Source: Stereum hirsutum FP-91666 SS1 (lineage: Eukaryota > Basidiomycota > Agaricomycetes > Russulales > Stereaceae). From it: a stretch of DNA of 64,000 nucleotides. The notes beneath the pieces are model-generated. The model was not told the DNA's origin. It ran no database searches and worked only from the letters and a program-made list of their open reading frames with translations. A program made the position numbers and the translations under genes. The DNA lies in the NCBI RefSeq assembly GCF_000264905.1, contig NW_006763143.1, positions 1,556,315 through 1,620,314 of the forward strand, given 5' to 3'. Below are positions 10,300 to 24,497 of this stretch, one piece after another; within the stretch, counting starts at the first letter, position 1; every line of letters starts with the position of its first letter.

Positions 10300-11204
10300 T
10301 GACCACTTCAGTATCGCTGGTCGTCCTCACAGGGTGTAGCCAATCAATAGTTACATATTTCTCTTCGATTCACAGGCAGATTTTTGCTTCGCCTCTGTCC
10401 TTGTAGTGAAGATATTATTTGTACAAAATCTCTTTTTTCATATCAATACGACACGATTATGTTCTTGGGTGAGATTTGTCGATACGCATTTGATAGACAT
10501 ATATACTGGCCAGATGTCGTGCTTCTGGCTGAAGTGGACAGGTCGTGAGTCGGATAGAGTGGATGAGTCACTGCGTTGAGCGGAAAGTGTTGAGCGTGGA
10601 TCGAAGGAGCTGATACGTGAGGGCCCTTTGTATCAGCGGCGGAGAGTGCGTGTCATAGACGCGCCGCGGATTCAGAGCTAGGTGGCCCTCAGGCAGGTTC
10701 CTACCCATCCATCCGGGAGAGGGTGCGGTAGACGGGGGGCAGCGAGGCACGGTGGGCCCTGTAAGATAAATACTGTAGTTTTTCGACCTACTGTTCGTCC
10801 CCTGTCCCCCGACCGCACCGAACCGAACACTTTTAGGGGGACTGTCCCCCCCTATGGGTCTTCCAACGAACAGGTAGGGGGGACACATCTGTAACTCAAT
10901 AAAATTCATAATCATAATAAATATTCACGAAAAATATTCAGATTGCATTCCACAGTATTTATATATAGAAAGTCCCAAATATATATCATCCCATCAAAAC
11001 AGCCCGTAATTGGAGAGAACCATTTCTATTTTTACAGGAAGCACGCGCGCAGACATGGTCCATGAACGACTGTCCATGTCTAAAGTATGACAGTAATCAA
11101 TCGGACGCAACACAGGTCCTCCGTCCGTCCTGTAGCTAAAAGACGCCAGGCCACAACAGTCGGCACACACATTCCGCCACACAAGTCAGAGCAGAAAAAT
11201 GATA
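10300..11204. other. Intergenic region with a G/C-run segment
   Basis: No gene is supported. At 10790-10880 several runs of five to seven C (G on the minus strand) occur, including AGGGGGACTGTCCCCCC, which is self-complementary. An AT-rich tract follows at 10895-10995. Confidence 0.3.
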
Positions 11205-12364
11205 CTCACTACAACGGCCCTGAACAACTCCGCCGCATTCCTGACAATCCTACAGCTCACTCCGAACTCCGCACACCTCCTCTTCAATTCGGGAAGCGAC
11301 GGATGCTTCGCACCTTCCTTCTACAGCATCAACACCACATTACGCGGGCCATCCTCACCCAGAGTGGCCATCAACGGCCCCAACGACGAAGTCTCATCCA
11401 CACCGAGAGGAATGTCTTTCAAAGCGACGTCCTTTCTAGATATGAACGCCGTAGACCGCTCGATATTTGAGCTCTCCAACGAAGGACATTCCTTCGCCAG
11501 GGCCGTTGCCTCCGAAACCCCCTCAATTTCCCGGCGACTCAGAGTGCGAGTTCCTCAACTGGCTGCTTCATGACACGGAGAAGGCTGAAAGTCTCCGATC
11601 GGTGCATGTCTTGTTTAGCGATTTGGCTGCGCTTGAGCATATCCTCACCGCGCACGGTTCGAAGCTTCAATCTCTTTCGTCAGACTCGAAAGCTTCAGCG
11701 CACACGGCTCTTCGGCGACAAACTGAGGCGGGTAGCCACAAAGCGAGAGGTTTTGGAGGCCGGGCCAGGCAGATATGAGCTGAGGGAGAGAAGTTGGTGG
11801 ATCAGTTCGTGAAGCGGGGAGTGACGGTGCATGATGCAGAGCAGAGGATGAATAGCGTTTCCTCGTCGAACGTCGGCATTCGTTCTTCTGCCGGGCGAAA
11901 CTGAGAGTGGAGCCGTGTGTGTTTCGGAAGGCGGCGTGGGGAGAGTAGGCCGTGGAGCGTAAAGTCGATCCCTTTGAGGTTGAGGCACATTGTTGTGGTT
12001 AGGGAGAAGGAACGAGGAAGCAGACAGAAGGGCTGGGAGGGTTGATGGTTGCGCTGAGAGTCCGGACACACAACGCGACGACACAACCACGTTCGGTACC
12101 TGGATCAACAACAATACAAAACGTGTTGGGTAAGCTGCGTGAACAAAGGCCGTTGTGGCGAAAGAGGAGAGTCTGGGCTGGAGAAGACCATGACTTATAG
12201 ACAAGGGAGCAAGCGAGGAGGAGAGACGTGTCGGGTTCATAGGTCGGGGTGATGGATGCGAGTTCATCTATACTGAAGATAAGTTCGGCTGGAAGGGCGG
12301 CCAGACCGGCATTAGGCTTGGGTTTACAGAGCGCTGGAGAAGCAGGGGGTTCCCTCGCAAGCAT
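11205..12364 (-). pseudogene. Broken F-box/LRR gene with an internally inverted block
   Basis: Reading on the minus strand from an ATG at 12364, an F-box (ALPAELIFSIDELASI, then ACSLVYKSWSSPAQTLLFRH) opens the protein. The frame breaks after VCFLVPSP, and later segments continue in other frames: LNLKGIDFTLHG, then PQLISAWPGLQNLSLCGY ending near 11700. The next expected LRR-like module is found on the plus strand at 11467-11700. The C-terminal module resumes on the minus strand at 11455-11205 (DIPLGVDETSS; PSLPELKRRCAEFGV) and carries a TAG where this family usually has Trp. Frameshifts, a nonsense codon and the inversion make a working product very unlikely. Confidence 0.55.
11467..11700 (+). 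other. Inverted coding block of the F-box/LRR pseudogene
   Basis: On the plus strand an open frame reads CEFLNWLLHDTEKAESLRSV, then HVLFSDLAALEHILTAHGSK. This matches the style of the LRR-like part of Agaricomycete F-box proteins and is the piece missing from the minus-strand gene around it. Palindromic AAGCTT-containing words (about 11660 and 11690) lie near the left-hand end of the minus-strand reading. Confidence 0.5.
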
Positions 12365-14924
12365 CAGCTCGTATTTGGAAGCGCGCTGAACGATCTCCCA
12401 CACCGATTTTGCAATCGTCTAGTTGTAGGGGCCGGGGCGTCGGAGCTGAGGTCGTCGTTGACTTGGAGGGCTTGCACATCGGCCCAGACAATGGGAGGTG
12501 ACCGAAGAGCAGTTTTGTCTCGGCAGTGCGGAGGCCTTGGTCCAGTGAACGGGGAGTACCAACGTCCGGGTCGTCGACATTTACAAAGAAGAACATTACA
12601 GGTATGTGGTCTTCTAGCATGGTAATCGAGAAGGGTTTCAGAGAACGTTGAGGGACAAAGACGAGAAGCTCGGAGGTCATGAGAAGATAAAGAACGACAT
12701 ACCATCGACAACCTCCCCAACCTTCGGTGGTCTCAACTTCTCCTCACTAGTACTAACCAGCATTTTTCTCGAGTCACAGTCCTCCCCTTTCGCCTTGTCT
12801 CACGGTTTCGCCCGAGAACGACATGCTTGTTCGCGACGGCTAGGTAATCAACCTCCAGGCGTCATGTTATTGTCAGTATCGTTTGTGGAGGAGCAGAAGC
12901 GGGCAAGTAAGGTGGGTTTGGTGAGAAGCAAGAATGATAGAGTGAGGGTGGAAGATGTGTAAGGGGTGCGAGAGGCTGACGGGGAACGATCGACTAGAAT
13001 ACCGTGTTGGTACTGAGTAAAGAAGGGTACACAGAAATCGTACCTTGAGCCGCGAGCTAGCATGCTCGTGAACATCGTTCACAAAATTCGGCCCATCGTG
13101 AGCGCGCGAGACAACTTGATCAGATCCAGGGTACACGGCGGGCGTAGCGGATTCAGCACGATGCGCGAGCGCGTGCGGAGCGCGAATGTGGGGGGAGGAG
13201 CTACAACGCACGTCACACAAGGACCCGAAAGGGTCAAGCAAGTGCACGCGCGTTCTACACTCGGGCGGGCTGAGAACTTGCCGGGATGGTCCATAACAAG
13301 TGGTCCATAACAAGATGGAGGTGAAGGGAGGGAAAAGGATGCAGGGACAGAAAGTTTGTCGATCAACGAGTAAACGAATAGAGCAGAACCAAAAAGAGCG
13401 AGAGATGCTGGCTCACTATAGTTCGGAGTAGGAGCCGCCAGCGTCATCGTGTGCTCGACTGTCACGTCGACGAGCGCAGGTGATGATCAGAGCGAGAACG
13501 AGCGACGCTCAAGCTCGCTCAAGCACTGTCAGATAGGCGGCCGTCGACGCGTCGCGGTTTCCACAGGCATGTCGGAGGTGATGGAAAGGTCGGCGGATGG
13601 AGTATATAACTCAACATATCTCTTACGAAAGAGATAGGAGGCAGGTCCAAAAGAAAATGGGAGCGAAACGAAAAGAAACGAGACGAAATAGAGAGGAACG
13701 TACCGGGGGCGAAAGAACCCGCATGCTCTCTGTATGCTCAGTTCTAGCTCCGCATATTGTGCCCTTCTTCCTATTTTACTTTCCTGACCTCCTTTCAGGA
13801 GTCTTGAAACGAAAGCCATGCACGTTGACAGGCGGGCAGGTGGGCGTACGGGTGTAGGCAGACGTGATCTAAGGTGGGTGTAAGCAGACGTGATTCAGGG
13901 ACGGTGAGGCGTACTGATGATACGCACATGGGACGGAGACGAGACACATAGCGGCTTGATAAAGGCTAATGGAAGTACGGCGATATGGTAGATAGATGAA
14001 TTACGAGGAGAGTGCAAAGTTGAAGAGACCAAGGTGGCCAAGCAAAGCCAGCGGACGCCACACACGACAGTGTGAATTCTGCTCAAGACCCATGTCAGCA
14101 CCGGCTGTAATGCTGGTTACAGGACGGCCACGGACAGTATGGATGTGACCAGCGTTGTAGCAGTGAATTACAGAACGAGTGTAGCCCGAGAAATGACAGA
14201 ATGCGCACAAGAGGTACAGATCGCGTACGTATGCTACATTCCGTGTGTGGCTTAGATTACAGCCGGATCGCAGAAGGCCGCAAACGCAGTGAGTATATGA
14301 TTAATTGGGGAAACTTACATCGGCTTAAGTTTCATGCGAGCAGCCACGGATATCTCTCAGATCAAGGCTAACGGATTCATCAACATAGACCTCGACATCG
14401 TACAGCATGCTAGCCATGGTCGAATAGCGTTGGAGTGGGGATTCGGAGAGGGTTGGGTGGCGAAAGCGCTGGAGCGCTCTAGGGTTAGGGCTTGAGTCAG
14501 CACTCCGTTAGCATCAGATCCACATCGCTCCACATCGAGGTCTTCGTTGACTCTGTGACTGGTCTGGCGTCTTGACTGTTTGGCTGGAGGCACGCCATTT
14601 TTTTCTCCGCGCGTCACTCCGATCTCATATGCAAACGGCTGTAGCACACCAGGCATCAACCTATCTTGGGCGGACCGATGAGCTTCCAAACAAAGTGGTC
14701 CTATCTTGTATTTGCGTTGGCCGCAAAAAGTCCATCGCCGGTCCGCCAGGTCGAAAGGAGTTGATGCCTGCTGTGCAGGATGTTCGTTAGTCTTTGCATC
14801 TTCGTGTGAGATAGCAATGGGTGGTTTTTTGTTCCCGTTCTTTCTTTGTACTGTGGTAGTGATGGATGAGTGTGCGATGAGGATCTCAGGGGTATATTTC
14901 ATCGAAGGAGGTACGTTAAAGGTT
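12365..14924. other. Region without a supported gene
   Basis: Several overlapping frames of 60-180 codons exist on both strands, but none shows a domain, consistent splice sites or a convincing start. Two copies of a roughly 26-bp unit containing GCAGACGTGAT lie in tandem at about 13850-13900. Part of the stretch before 14925 may be a decayed upstream part of the SNF2 gene, but no ATP-binding (GKT) motif was found. Confidence 0.3.
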
Positions 14925-17952
<3,028 letters not shown>

Positions 17953-18732
17953 AGACGTCCAACATCATATCGCCCTGAGACCCGGTTGGCTTCATTCCAG
18001 TGAAGATAGCGTACAAAACTTCTTACATGGATTTCTGGTAGAGTAGGCATTTGGTACGCCGAAGATACGTCAGAGCTCATGCTTGAAGCTGCGTCTGAAT
18101 CGAGTCTTTGACGTTTGACCGAGAGAGAGTTGGTAGCGGGCGTTTGGGACGCAAACTGCATCGAGAAGGACACTCGCAAGGGGACGGGGGAGGAAGAGCA
18201 CAGTGCGTCACAAAGGACGTGGAATTCGTAGAGCTAGCAATAAAACAATAGCTATTGCATTCTTCAGTCTTCCGTATCGATGCGGGATCCCTATGACACG
18301 CACCACGATCGTTGCCTGTTCTCGGCACTCGCGACTGAGACAAGGAACGTTGTTTGTTTTATGACACTCTGAATCAGGTTCGGGCTCGCGCAGAGACCCA
18401 ATAAGAGATGGCAATTCCGCGAATACTAGACTGAGAGAACTGCGCGAGGCTGACTCTAATTCAGAAGATGAGAGTGTCAAGGACAGACGAGGTAGACGAA
18501 CAGTCAGCTGCAGACAGCTCGAATTTTGATCGTCCTCTTTCCATACGGCGCCACCGGAATTCCACGATGGCAGTGCCACATCCAGTAATTGTTGTGGCGC
18601 AGGATGGGACGGTGATGAGACACCACTCAGCTGTGTACATACTAATTCAGCAGTTACAATGGGTCCGGAACACGACAAGAAAAGATGCGGTAACAATAAG
18701 GTACAAGAGACTACATTATTTACGTTCATAAG

Positions 18733-19404
18733 TTACAGTCCACCAGAGTTCGCGAGTTCCCGCCGTTTCTGCTGCTGTAAAAGCCCGCGCAGTGACTGAA
18801 CTGTCTTCGTATGCTCTGGGTGGGCCTCCATTGCTTAGATCGCGTGGGATATAGTAGAAGGTCGGTCAGTCAAATTGTAGGGAGGGTAAGAATCTTTGAT
18901 CAAAACCTACCTCTTCGGCCCAGCGGCGTGGATGGGGCAGTCCTTCAGTAGGTGGAACTCACGACCGCCAACAGCACACCCTTCCTTCAAAGGGCCATTC
19001 TTTGCTTTCTTGGGGTGATTGGGTTCATCAGCGGTACTCGGCGCCACAGGATGCTTTATACCAGCCAGGCCTGCGCTCGAAGATGATGACACGTTCGGTG
19101 TAGCGGAAGGCAACTTAGACGCCGTTGAAGGTTTATTTCCGTTCAGAGCGTTCAGCGTCGACTGTTTAGAAACCGTTGGCTTCGAAGGCGTGGTTTTCGA
19201 GACGGGAGTCATCTGAGACTTCAAGGCATTGACTGAAGAGAACAATGGCTGTGGGCGGCCGGCAGCGGAAGAGCTTGACGCAGCAACATTCGACACGGTT
19301 CCATTGACTCCCTTCTGTACAGGTGCGCTAGCGCTAAGAGGACTTTGGTGATAGTGAGAGGCTCGCGTGTGTCGGAGAGAAAGTTCTCGCGCTGGCTGTG
19401 ACAT
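18733..19404 (-). pseudogene. Zinc-knuckle C-terminal tail of a CHD/Mit1-like remodeller, on the opposite strand
   Basis: A Ser/Thr/Pro-rich segment beginning MSQPARELSL (19404) leads to a knuckle-like motif GCAVGGREFHLLKDCPIHAA. After an intron or break it continues EAHPEHTKTVQSLRGLLQQQ and ends at a stop at 18733. In related proteins this tail directly follows the zinc-finger region found here at 17400-17952 on the plus strand. An in-frame TAA precedes the EAHPEH segment and no clean acceptor restores the frame. The best reading is the displaced, inverted 3' end of the neighbouring pseudogene; an independent second copy is the alternative. Nothing is recognised in 17953-18732. Confidence 0.5.
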
Positions 19405-19554
19405 CTGCCTTGTTCAATCAACGACCGATCCTCAATGTGTCGACTTTGGAGGTATGAATTCTTGCTTGCACTTCACTGTGCCTCCATGTATCTATGCTCA
19501 TAATCAATTCAATACTATCTGGAATATTCCTTCTCAGACTCAAATCGGTGATAC

Positions 19555-20210
19555 CCTTTCAGACTCCAAAACCGATGACTGGGTCACTGCGTACAAGATG
19601 CGAGACAAGATGCGCTGTTCGCCTGATGCTCGCGACTCACTCACGGAACCTAAAGTCGTGACGCTTCCTCCTTCATCTGCTTACCGTAACTGATAAAACT
19701 TCGTAGGAGACGCTCCTTCTCTTTCATAGTCATGTCGGCGCAGTGTAATTGCAACGTGGCCTCCCGGTAGTGCTAAATTGGATTGGCAAGCTGGTAGACG
19801 ACAATTTCGAAGACGTCGCACCGGGGCCACCCACACAGCCGGGACAACAATCTCGAAACATTATACTGCTGAACAACATGAAGCGCATGAAAATTGAGCC
19901 TTCTCCATCTCAGAAGCTTAATCATATCGAGCCTCCCTTCTCAACACCCCCTCCGCCGCCGCCACAGGCGCCTCCGCCGATTCCAATGGCACCGCCAATG
20001 TCAAACGGACCCTACCTTCAGGCCGCCCCGACTTATTTCCAGCCCAACCCAATCACTCCAGCGCAACCCACGGCCGCCTTCCTCCCTGCATTCAATCAGC
20101 TTGCCGCCCAGAGAAAGCACTCGGTAGAGTGGCAAGCTCAATCGACAGGACCATCGCACGCGCCTGCGTGGACTGTCAACTGTTTGGGTGAGTGATTTAG
20201 ACAGTATTAT
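19555..20210 (+). CDS. Fragment with half of a dsRNA-binding-like domain
   Basis: Two coding-like exons are visible. The second, at about 19750-20190, carries VLNWIGKLVDDNFEDVAPGP, a Pro-rich linker (poly-Pro near 19950), and then FNQLAAQRKHSVEWQAQSTG plus HAPAWTVNCL. That resembles helix 1 and strand 1 of a double-stranded RNA-binding domain. A GTGAGT donor follows at about 20188, but the second half of the domain (GxGxSKxxAKxxAA) could not be found downstream. No ATG is convincing. It could be a truncated gene or one whose next exon is unrecognisable. Confidence 0.35.
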
Positions 20211-21177
20211 AGCGCCCAGAGCAGAGCCAGATTAGACGGGGAAGCGAAGCGCCGTTGCTGCACTTGTTTATTTCTTTGTGTGTACATGCAATCAATGAGC
20301 TCGAAATTGTCTGTTGGTGAAGGTGGTATACAAGGAACGTCGCTGCCCCTCCCCCTCCAAGTTGGCTCTGCTCTGGGTGTGTCTTCCCAATCCTAATCAG
20401 TGAATTCTAGTCGACCGGTTACCGAAAGGCTACGGCATGTTATCAACTTTTTGTAGTACTATAAAATATATTAATGTACTTACCTACGAATGCATGAGCG
20501 AAAGAAAAAAGAAAACCCCCTCGCCACAAAGGCCACAGTCGAGCCAAATCAGCGATGATTTGAATCGGCTACCGGTCCGGCGTTCTTACTTACTACGCCA
20601 CTTCGCTCGGGCCACAGTACTGATCTCTATCGAGATCATCTCCTCCTCGTTCCTTACTCCCCTCTTCGAGTCACCTTTGGTCTTGTGCTGCTCAGTCATT
20701 CACCGGATTATTCATGTACTTGATTACTGAGCCATGTCTTCATCCTTGGCTTTCTATTCGTTACTCTTGAATGTTGCTTAGATGTCTCCCTTTGCTATTC
20801 GTCGACACTTCCTATGGCGACATCTTGGCTCTTCGTACCTAATAATCTGGGTCATCTTTGCTTACTGGGTTATTCTGTCTCTGAATGTATAAAAAACTCG
20901 TATATACATTGAATTAAATCTCCAGACTCGATCTGGTCTGTTTCCTCCCTTGGGCACCTCCTCAGCTTCGTCCTCATCAGTCAAGCGCGACCTAGAGAAC
21001 CCTAATCGAGTCGTTGACACGGCACTGGAAAGAGTGAACAGTTAGCGAAGGAAGCCGTCGCAAGACAGGCCTTTTACAATCTGGGTTGGGCTGGCCGTCA
21101 GTGTACTCCCGCTATTGTTCTGTAATCTGATTTTACTCAACTTAGTAAACAGGATCCTAACATTCACGTCGTTGGTC
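20211..21177. other. Region without a supported gene
   Basis: No domain, start or splice pattern could be supported on either strand. Confidence 0.3.
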
Positions 21178-21385
21178 CTCCAACCACCCTCGGTGCCCTG
21201 CGCGCCCTTCTCCGCTCCTGATCTCGACGGGATGTCTGCAGTCCTCTGCATTATTGCTTGCATGTGCAGGTGTGGCACATGCGCTGGACCAGTAAGCATT
21301 CTTACAAATTTCTGCACCTGTTTTGGGCGAGCTTCCGAGCGGGGAAGGATCTGGAAGGATGCGCGGGGCACCGAGGGTGGTTGGA
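21178..21385. repeat. Inverted repeat with arms of about 30 bp
   Basis: CTCCAACCACCCTCGGTGCC at 21178-21197 and the following bases to 21207 pair with the segment at 21356-21385, with about three mismatches in 30. The loop of about 150 bp has no recognised coding content. The structure could fold as a long hairpin or be the remains of a small transposon; no target duplication was seen. Confidence 0.65.
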
Positions 21386-21921
21386 GTATGATTCAACGTG
21401 TCTGTATCCTGGCACTAGATCCAAGACTTTCAAAATCCATTGAGAGTTGATAGAGGAAACGAGAGTGCAGGCGGATGGAGGGAAGGAAGGAAGGCAGAGG
21501 CGTTCGGCAAAATTTGAAAAGTCGTGAATTCTAAGTCCGCGTCCAGCTCAAGCTTTACATTGACGCTTATCTTTCAGGCCGGGGCGTATTGGTATCGAGC
21601 TCCGATTTTTATATGTACAGTTTTGGTCGCAAATGCGACGTGAGGTCTGATCCTGTGTGTACATGACTGACCTGGATCTGTCTCCTGGTCCGATCCCTGG
21701 TGCGTACGGAAAGCTGGAAGGACTGCCTAGATCTGATCACTATGCTTACAGTTCTGCTGCATATGCCTATGCTCGGCCGCGAACTGCCACTCTCCAACAC
21801 TATACACCACCACACAGACCATTCTGTGTCAAATTGACAGTGTTTTAGGCGTTCGTCTGGGGGAAGGTCCAATCCCTCATGAGTACGAAAGGTGCCCTTA
21901 TTTGGACTGCCCGATCCACAA

Positions 21922-22605
21922 AAGTACAGAAATCCTCCAAAATTCGAGTACAGAACCACCCGAATGTTGGGTTTCGGGATCGGACCTCGATACCAACACG
22001 CCCCCCTCCTCACTGGCGGCGCACATTTGTTGTGGGCTGGGGGCAATGTCAGAGACCGGCTTGACGACGTTACGGTCCTCAATTACAATTCAGGCGGACG
22101 ATATTATCGTCCCACATTACATTTCGAGTACAAGTTATATCCTAGCATGACGAGCTACATGACGAGCAAGAAAACAGCTTCTTTGAGGGCCCACTGCCGG
22201 CAAGGCACCACCATAACCAAGTACGCTCTCCGACAACTTCGACCGCTACGGAGAGCTACATTGTCAAACTCCTTGGCGTTCGCCATTCAGGCCAGTAAAA
22301 TTATCCACTACATCTGTCGTCGAACAGACGTGGGCCTTTTGCAAGTCATACAAGATGTTCTAGTGGGGGACTTAACGCTCGACCCCGACATGGCTGCCTC
22401 ATTTGAACCTTGCGATCCTTCGTTTGGCCCAGCTGACGATGCCGAGGTGCAACAATCGCTTCGCACAAGCTGTTGTACCTTACTCTCTTGCTCTTGTAAT
22501 CGCAAAAAGTGTCAGTTACTGTTGGGTCCCGATGGACGAGCGGAGGCCGGATCATCCTCCCGCTCCTCCTCAGGGATCAGTCCTCACGCGGCCTACCATC
22601 CGTGA
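21922..22605 (+). CDS. Unrecognised open frame
   Basis: This is the longest open frame between 20.2 and 22.9 kb. It has no ATG near its 5' limit, and an internal Met begins MLGFGIGPRYQHA. The second half is Cys-rich (TSCCTLLSCSCNRKKC) and ends in a Ser-rich tail. No family is recognised and no splice signals support it, so it may be chance. Confidence 0.15.
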   Translation, partial: KYRNPPKFEYRTTRMLGFGIGPRYQHAPLLTGGAHLLWAGGNVRDRLDDVTVLNYNSGGRYYRPTLHFEYKLYPSMTSYMTSKKTASLRAHCRQGTTITKYALRQLRPLRRATLSNSLAFAIQASKIIHYICRRTDVGLLQVIQDVLVGDLTLDPDMAASFEPCDPSFGPADDAEVQQSLRTSCCTLLSCSCNRKKCQLLLGPDGRAEAGSSSRSSSGISPHAAYHP

Positions 22606-22987
22606 TATCTGACGCCACACCACTCGCTTACGCCACACCGCTCGCTGACGTGTGGAGACGAGTTTTCATAGTGATGATGTGTGGGACGGGGCAAGACGAG
22701 TCAATAGAATTCTTGGATGTCACTGCAAGCTGGCCATGGAGAGGGTGCATACAAGCAGGACTGGTGCCTTGACCGTACAATCTCGATCTGATGTAAAATA
22801 GAATACCAGCCGATCCTGTCCTGCACCTTCCTGTTACGCGTCCCGTTCCTTGCTCCTGTCCTCACCCTGCGAAGAATCCAAGAGAAAGGCAAGAGTATAA
22901 ATCCCTCACTGAGGTGCACCCAGCAAGACACCCAATCTCAACAGAGTCGTTCCTTCCTATGTTCGCTGTTAAGTTTAGTTAGAGTCG

Positions 22988-23862
22988 TTAGCAATTGGTG
23001 TATGCGTACCTCTGAGTAGACTCCGACATATTATCGGAGCCTAAATTGTTCCAAAAATAGGGCGATCTGCCCATGTTGTATCGCATTCCCAACTTACTCG
23101 GGCTGAAAGGCGGTGTGAGGGGTCGCTTCAGAGGATGTGATTCGTGGCAAAGATGTATGCCTGGACCCCCATGAAGAACCTTGCGAGCTTGTGATATGAT
23201 TCCTTCGAACGGAATGGGTGGCGGCTGTAACGTGACGGTTGTATACTCTTGAATGGTTGATACGCGACCTGTAGCGGGTTCAGTGATATCTGAGTGTTCT
23301 AGAGTCTGGTGTTCCTCACTGTCTATGCGCTGGAACTTTGGAGACCGTGACACTTCGTCCTTCAAGAGGAGCTCCAATTTGTCTGGTGACATATGAAGCC
23401 TTACTGAGCAAGATTTCATGTGTGAAATCTTATCCTTGACCGTCTTTCTTGTCGTCCATCGTCGCTTGCAGCAGACACATGCTTCAATTGAAGAGACCTG
23501 CCTCTCCGATACATGTAATGACGATAGCTCGCCAGCAAATCGACGAGACCGTTCTCGGGACTGTTGGCGTGTGTCTGAAGCGAGATGGCGGTTGAGCTGC
23601 TGAGGCGACGAGGGGATCTTGTAAGAGCGCGATGGAGAAGAATAAGCAAATCGGCGAATTTTCTGACGAAAAATGTTAATGGAGCTGTCTTCGTCTTCGT
23701 GCGAGTCGCTAGCGTCCATGTATGAGCCAACTCCATCTGTAGACACTAGAAATAGTCAGTAGCAAATTCAGTATAAACAGGGGCTAGAAAGCCTGAATGA
23801 CTCACTGGCTCTCCTGTTCGAGTTATCAGCGAAACCGCGGAAGCCTTACAGCGCCTTCAGAA
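22988..23862 (-). CDS. Zinc-finger protein resembling the SLX4 C2HC finger
   Basis: The main exon (22988 to about 23743) encodes about 250 residues. A single C-x2-C...H-x3-C finger (CVCCKRRWTTRKTVKDKISH followed by MKSC) lies near residue 90, and a Leu-rich helix follows it (KLELLLKDEV). This resembles the finger of fungal SLX4-type nuclease scaffold proteins, which act in nuclear DNA-junction repair; the resemblance is from memory. The exon starts at a TTTCTAG acceptor near 23748. A short upstream exon (SAVSLITRTGEP) ends at a GTGAGT donor near 23811, but its 5' side runs into stops around 23862. The protein is therefore probably truncated at its N-terminus. The tail after the finger is polar and low in complexity. 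Confidence 0.4.
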
Positions 23863-24497
23863 AGCATGCGAGATCGCAACTTTCCGAATCAGCAAAACCG
23901 CGGATTTCTGACGCGTGGTTTTGGATTTGCATCCGCGCCACCGGCGTTTCTCAGACGCCGCCGGAACCCGGAAGAAAGAGGCAGACGGGCAACAGACGGG
24001 ATTCGATTCCGTGACAGGTGTTTCGTTCCGTACGCAGTAAGTACGTGCACACCAGGCATTAACCTATTATTCCCCGTCCGACGCGTGTCGGTATGGTTTT
24101 GGTCAAGACAAATGTGGTTCTCTGTTCGCTTGCTCCAGATCCTTACTGGAAGGTTATATATCTGGCCGGGAAAAATAAAAAATAACAGCCCGAGTGGCGG
24201 CCGGTCCGTTCTTGGTTCGTTCGCCGCTGTGTGGAAACAAGGAAACAAGTTTGATAGGCCGACTACGCTACAAACATAGCTCAGGTACAGGACCTCGCCG
24301 GGCCGGACGGATAAAGTAAGAACAGCACAAGAAAACCAACTCGAGTCGCGTAAGTATGGTAAGTACGTTCGAAACAAGGATGACCGAAACAAGATCAAGG
24401 TGCGATGGATTGTAAACGGAGGTGTAAGATGTGATCAGGTAAAAGCGAAGAATCAATAGCGTTATATGTAGAGGACGACTTGTCCGAGACGGAAACC
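23863..24497. other. Region between the zinc-finger gene and the LINE; probable LINE 3' UTR
   Basis: Two near-identical words, TCAGCGAAACCGCGGA (about 23828) and TCAGCAAAACCGCGGA (about 23889), lie about 60 bp apart. The stretch from 24497 down to about 24270 is the likely 3' untranslated tail of the minus-strand LINE. No poly(A) tail or target duplication could be identified. Confidence 0.3.
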
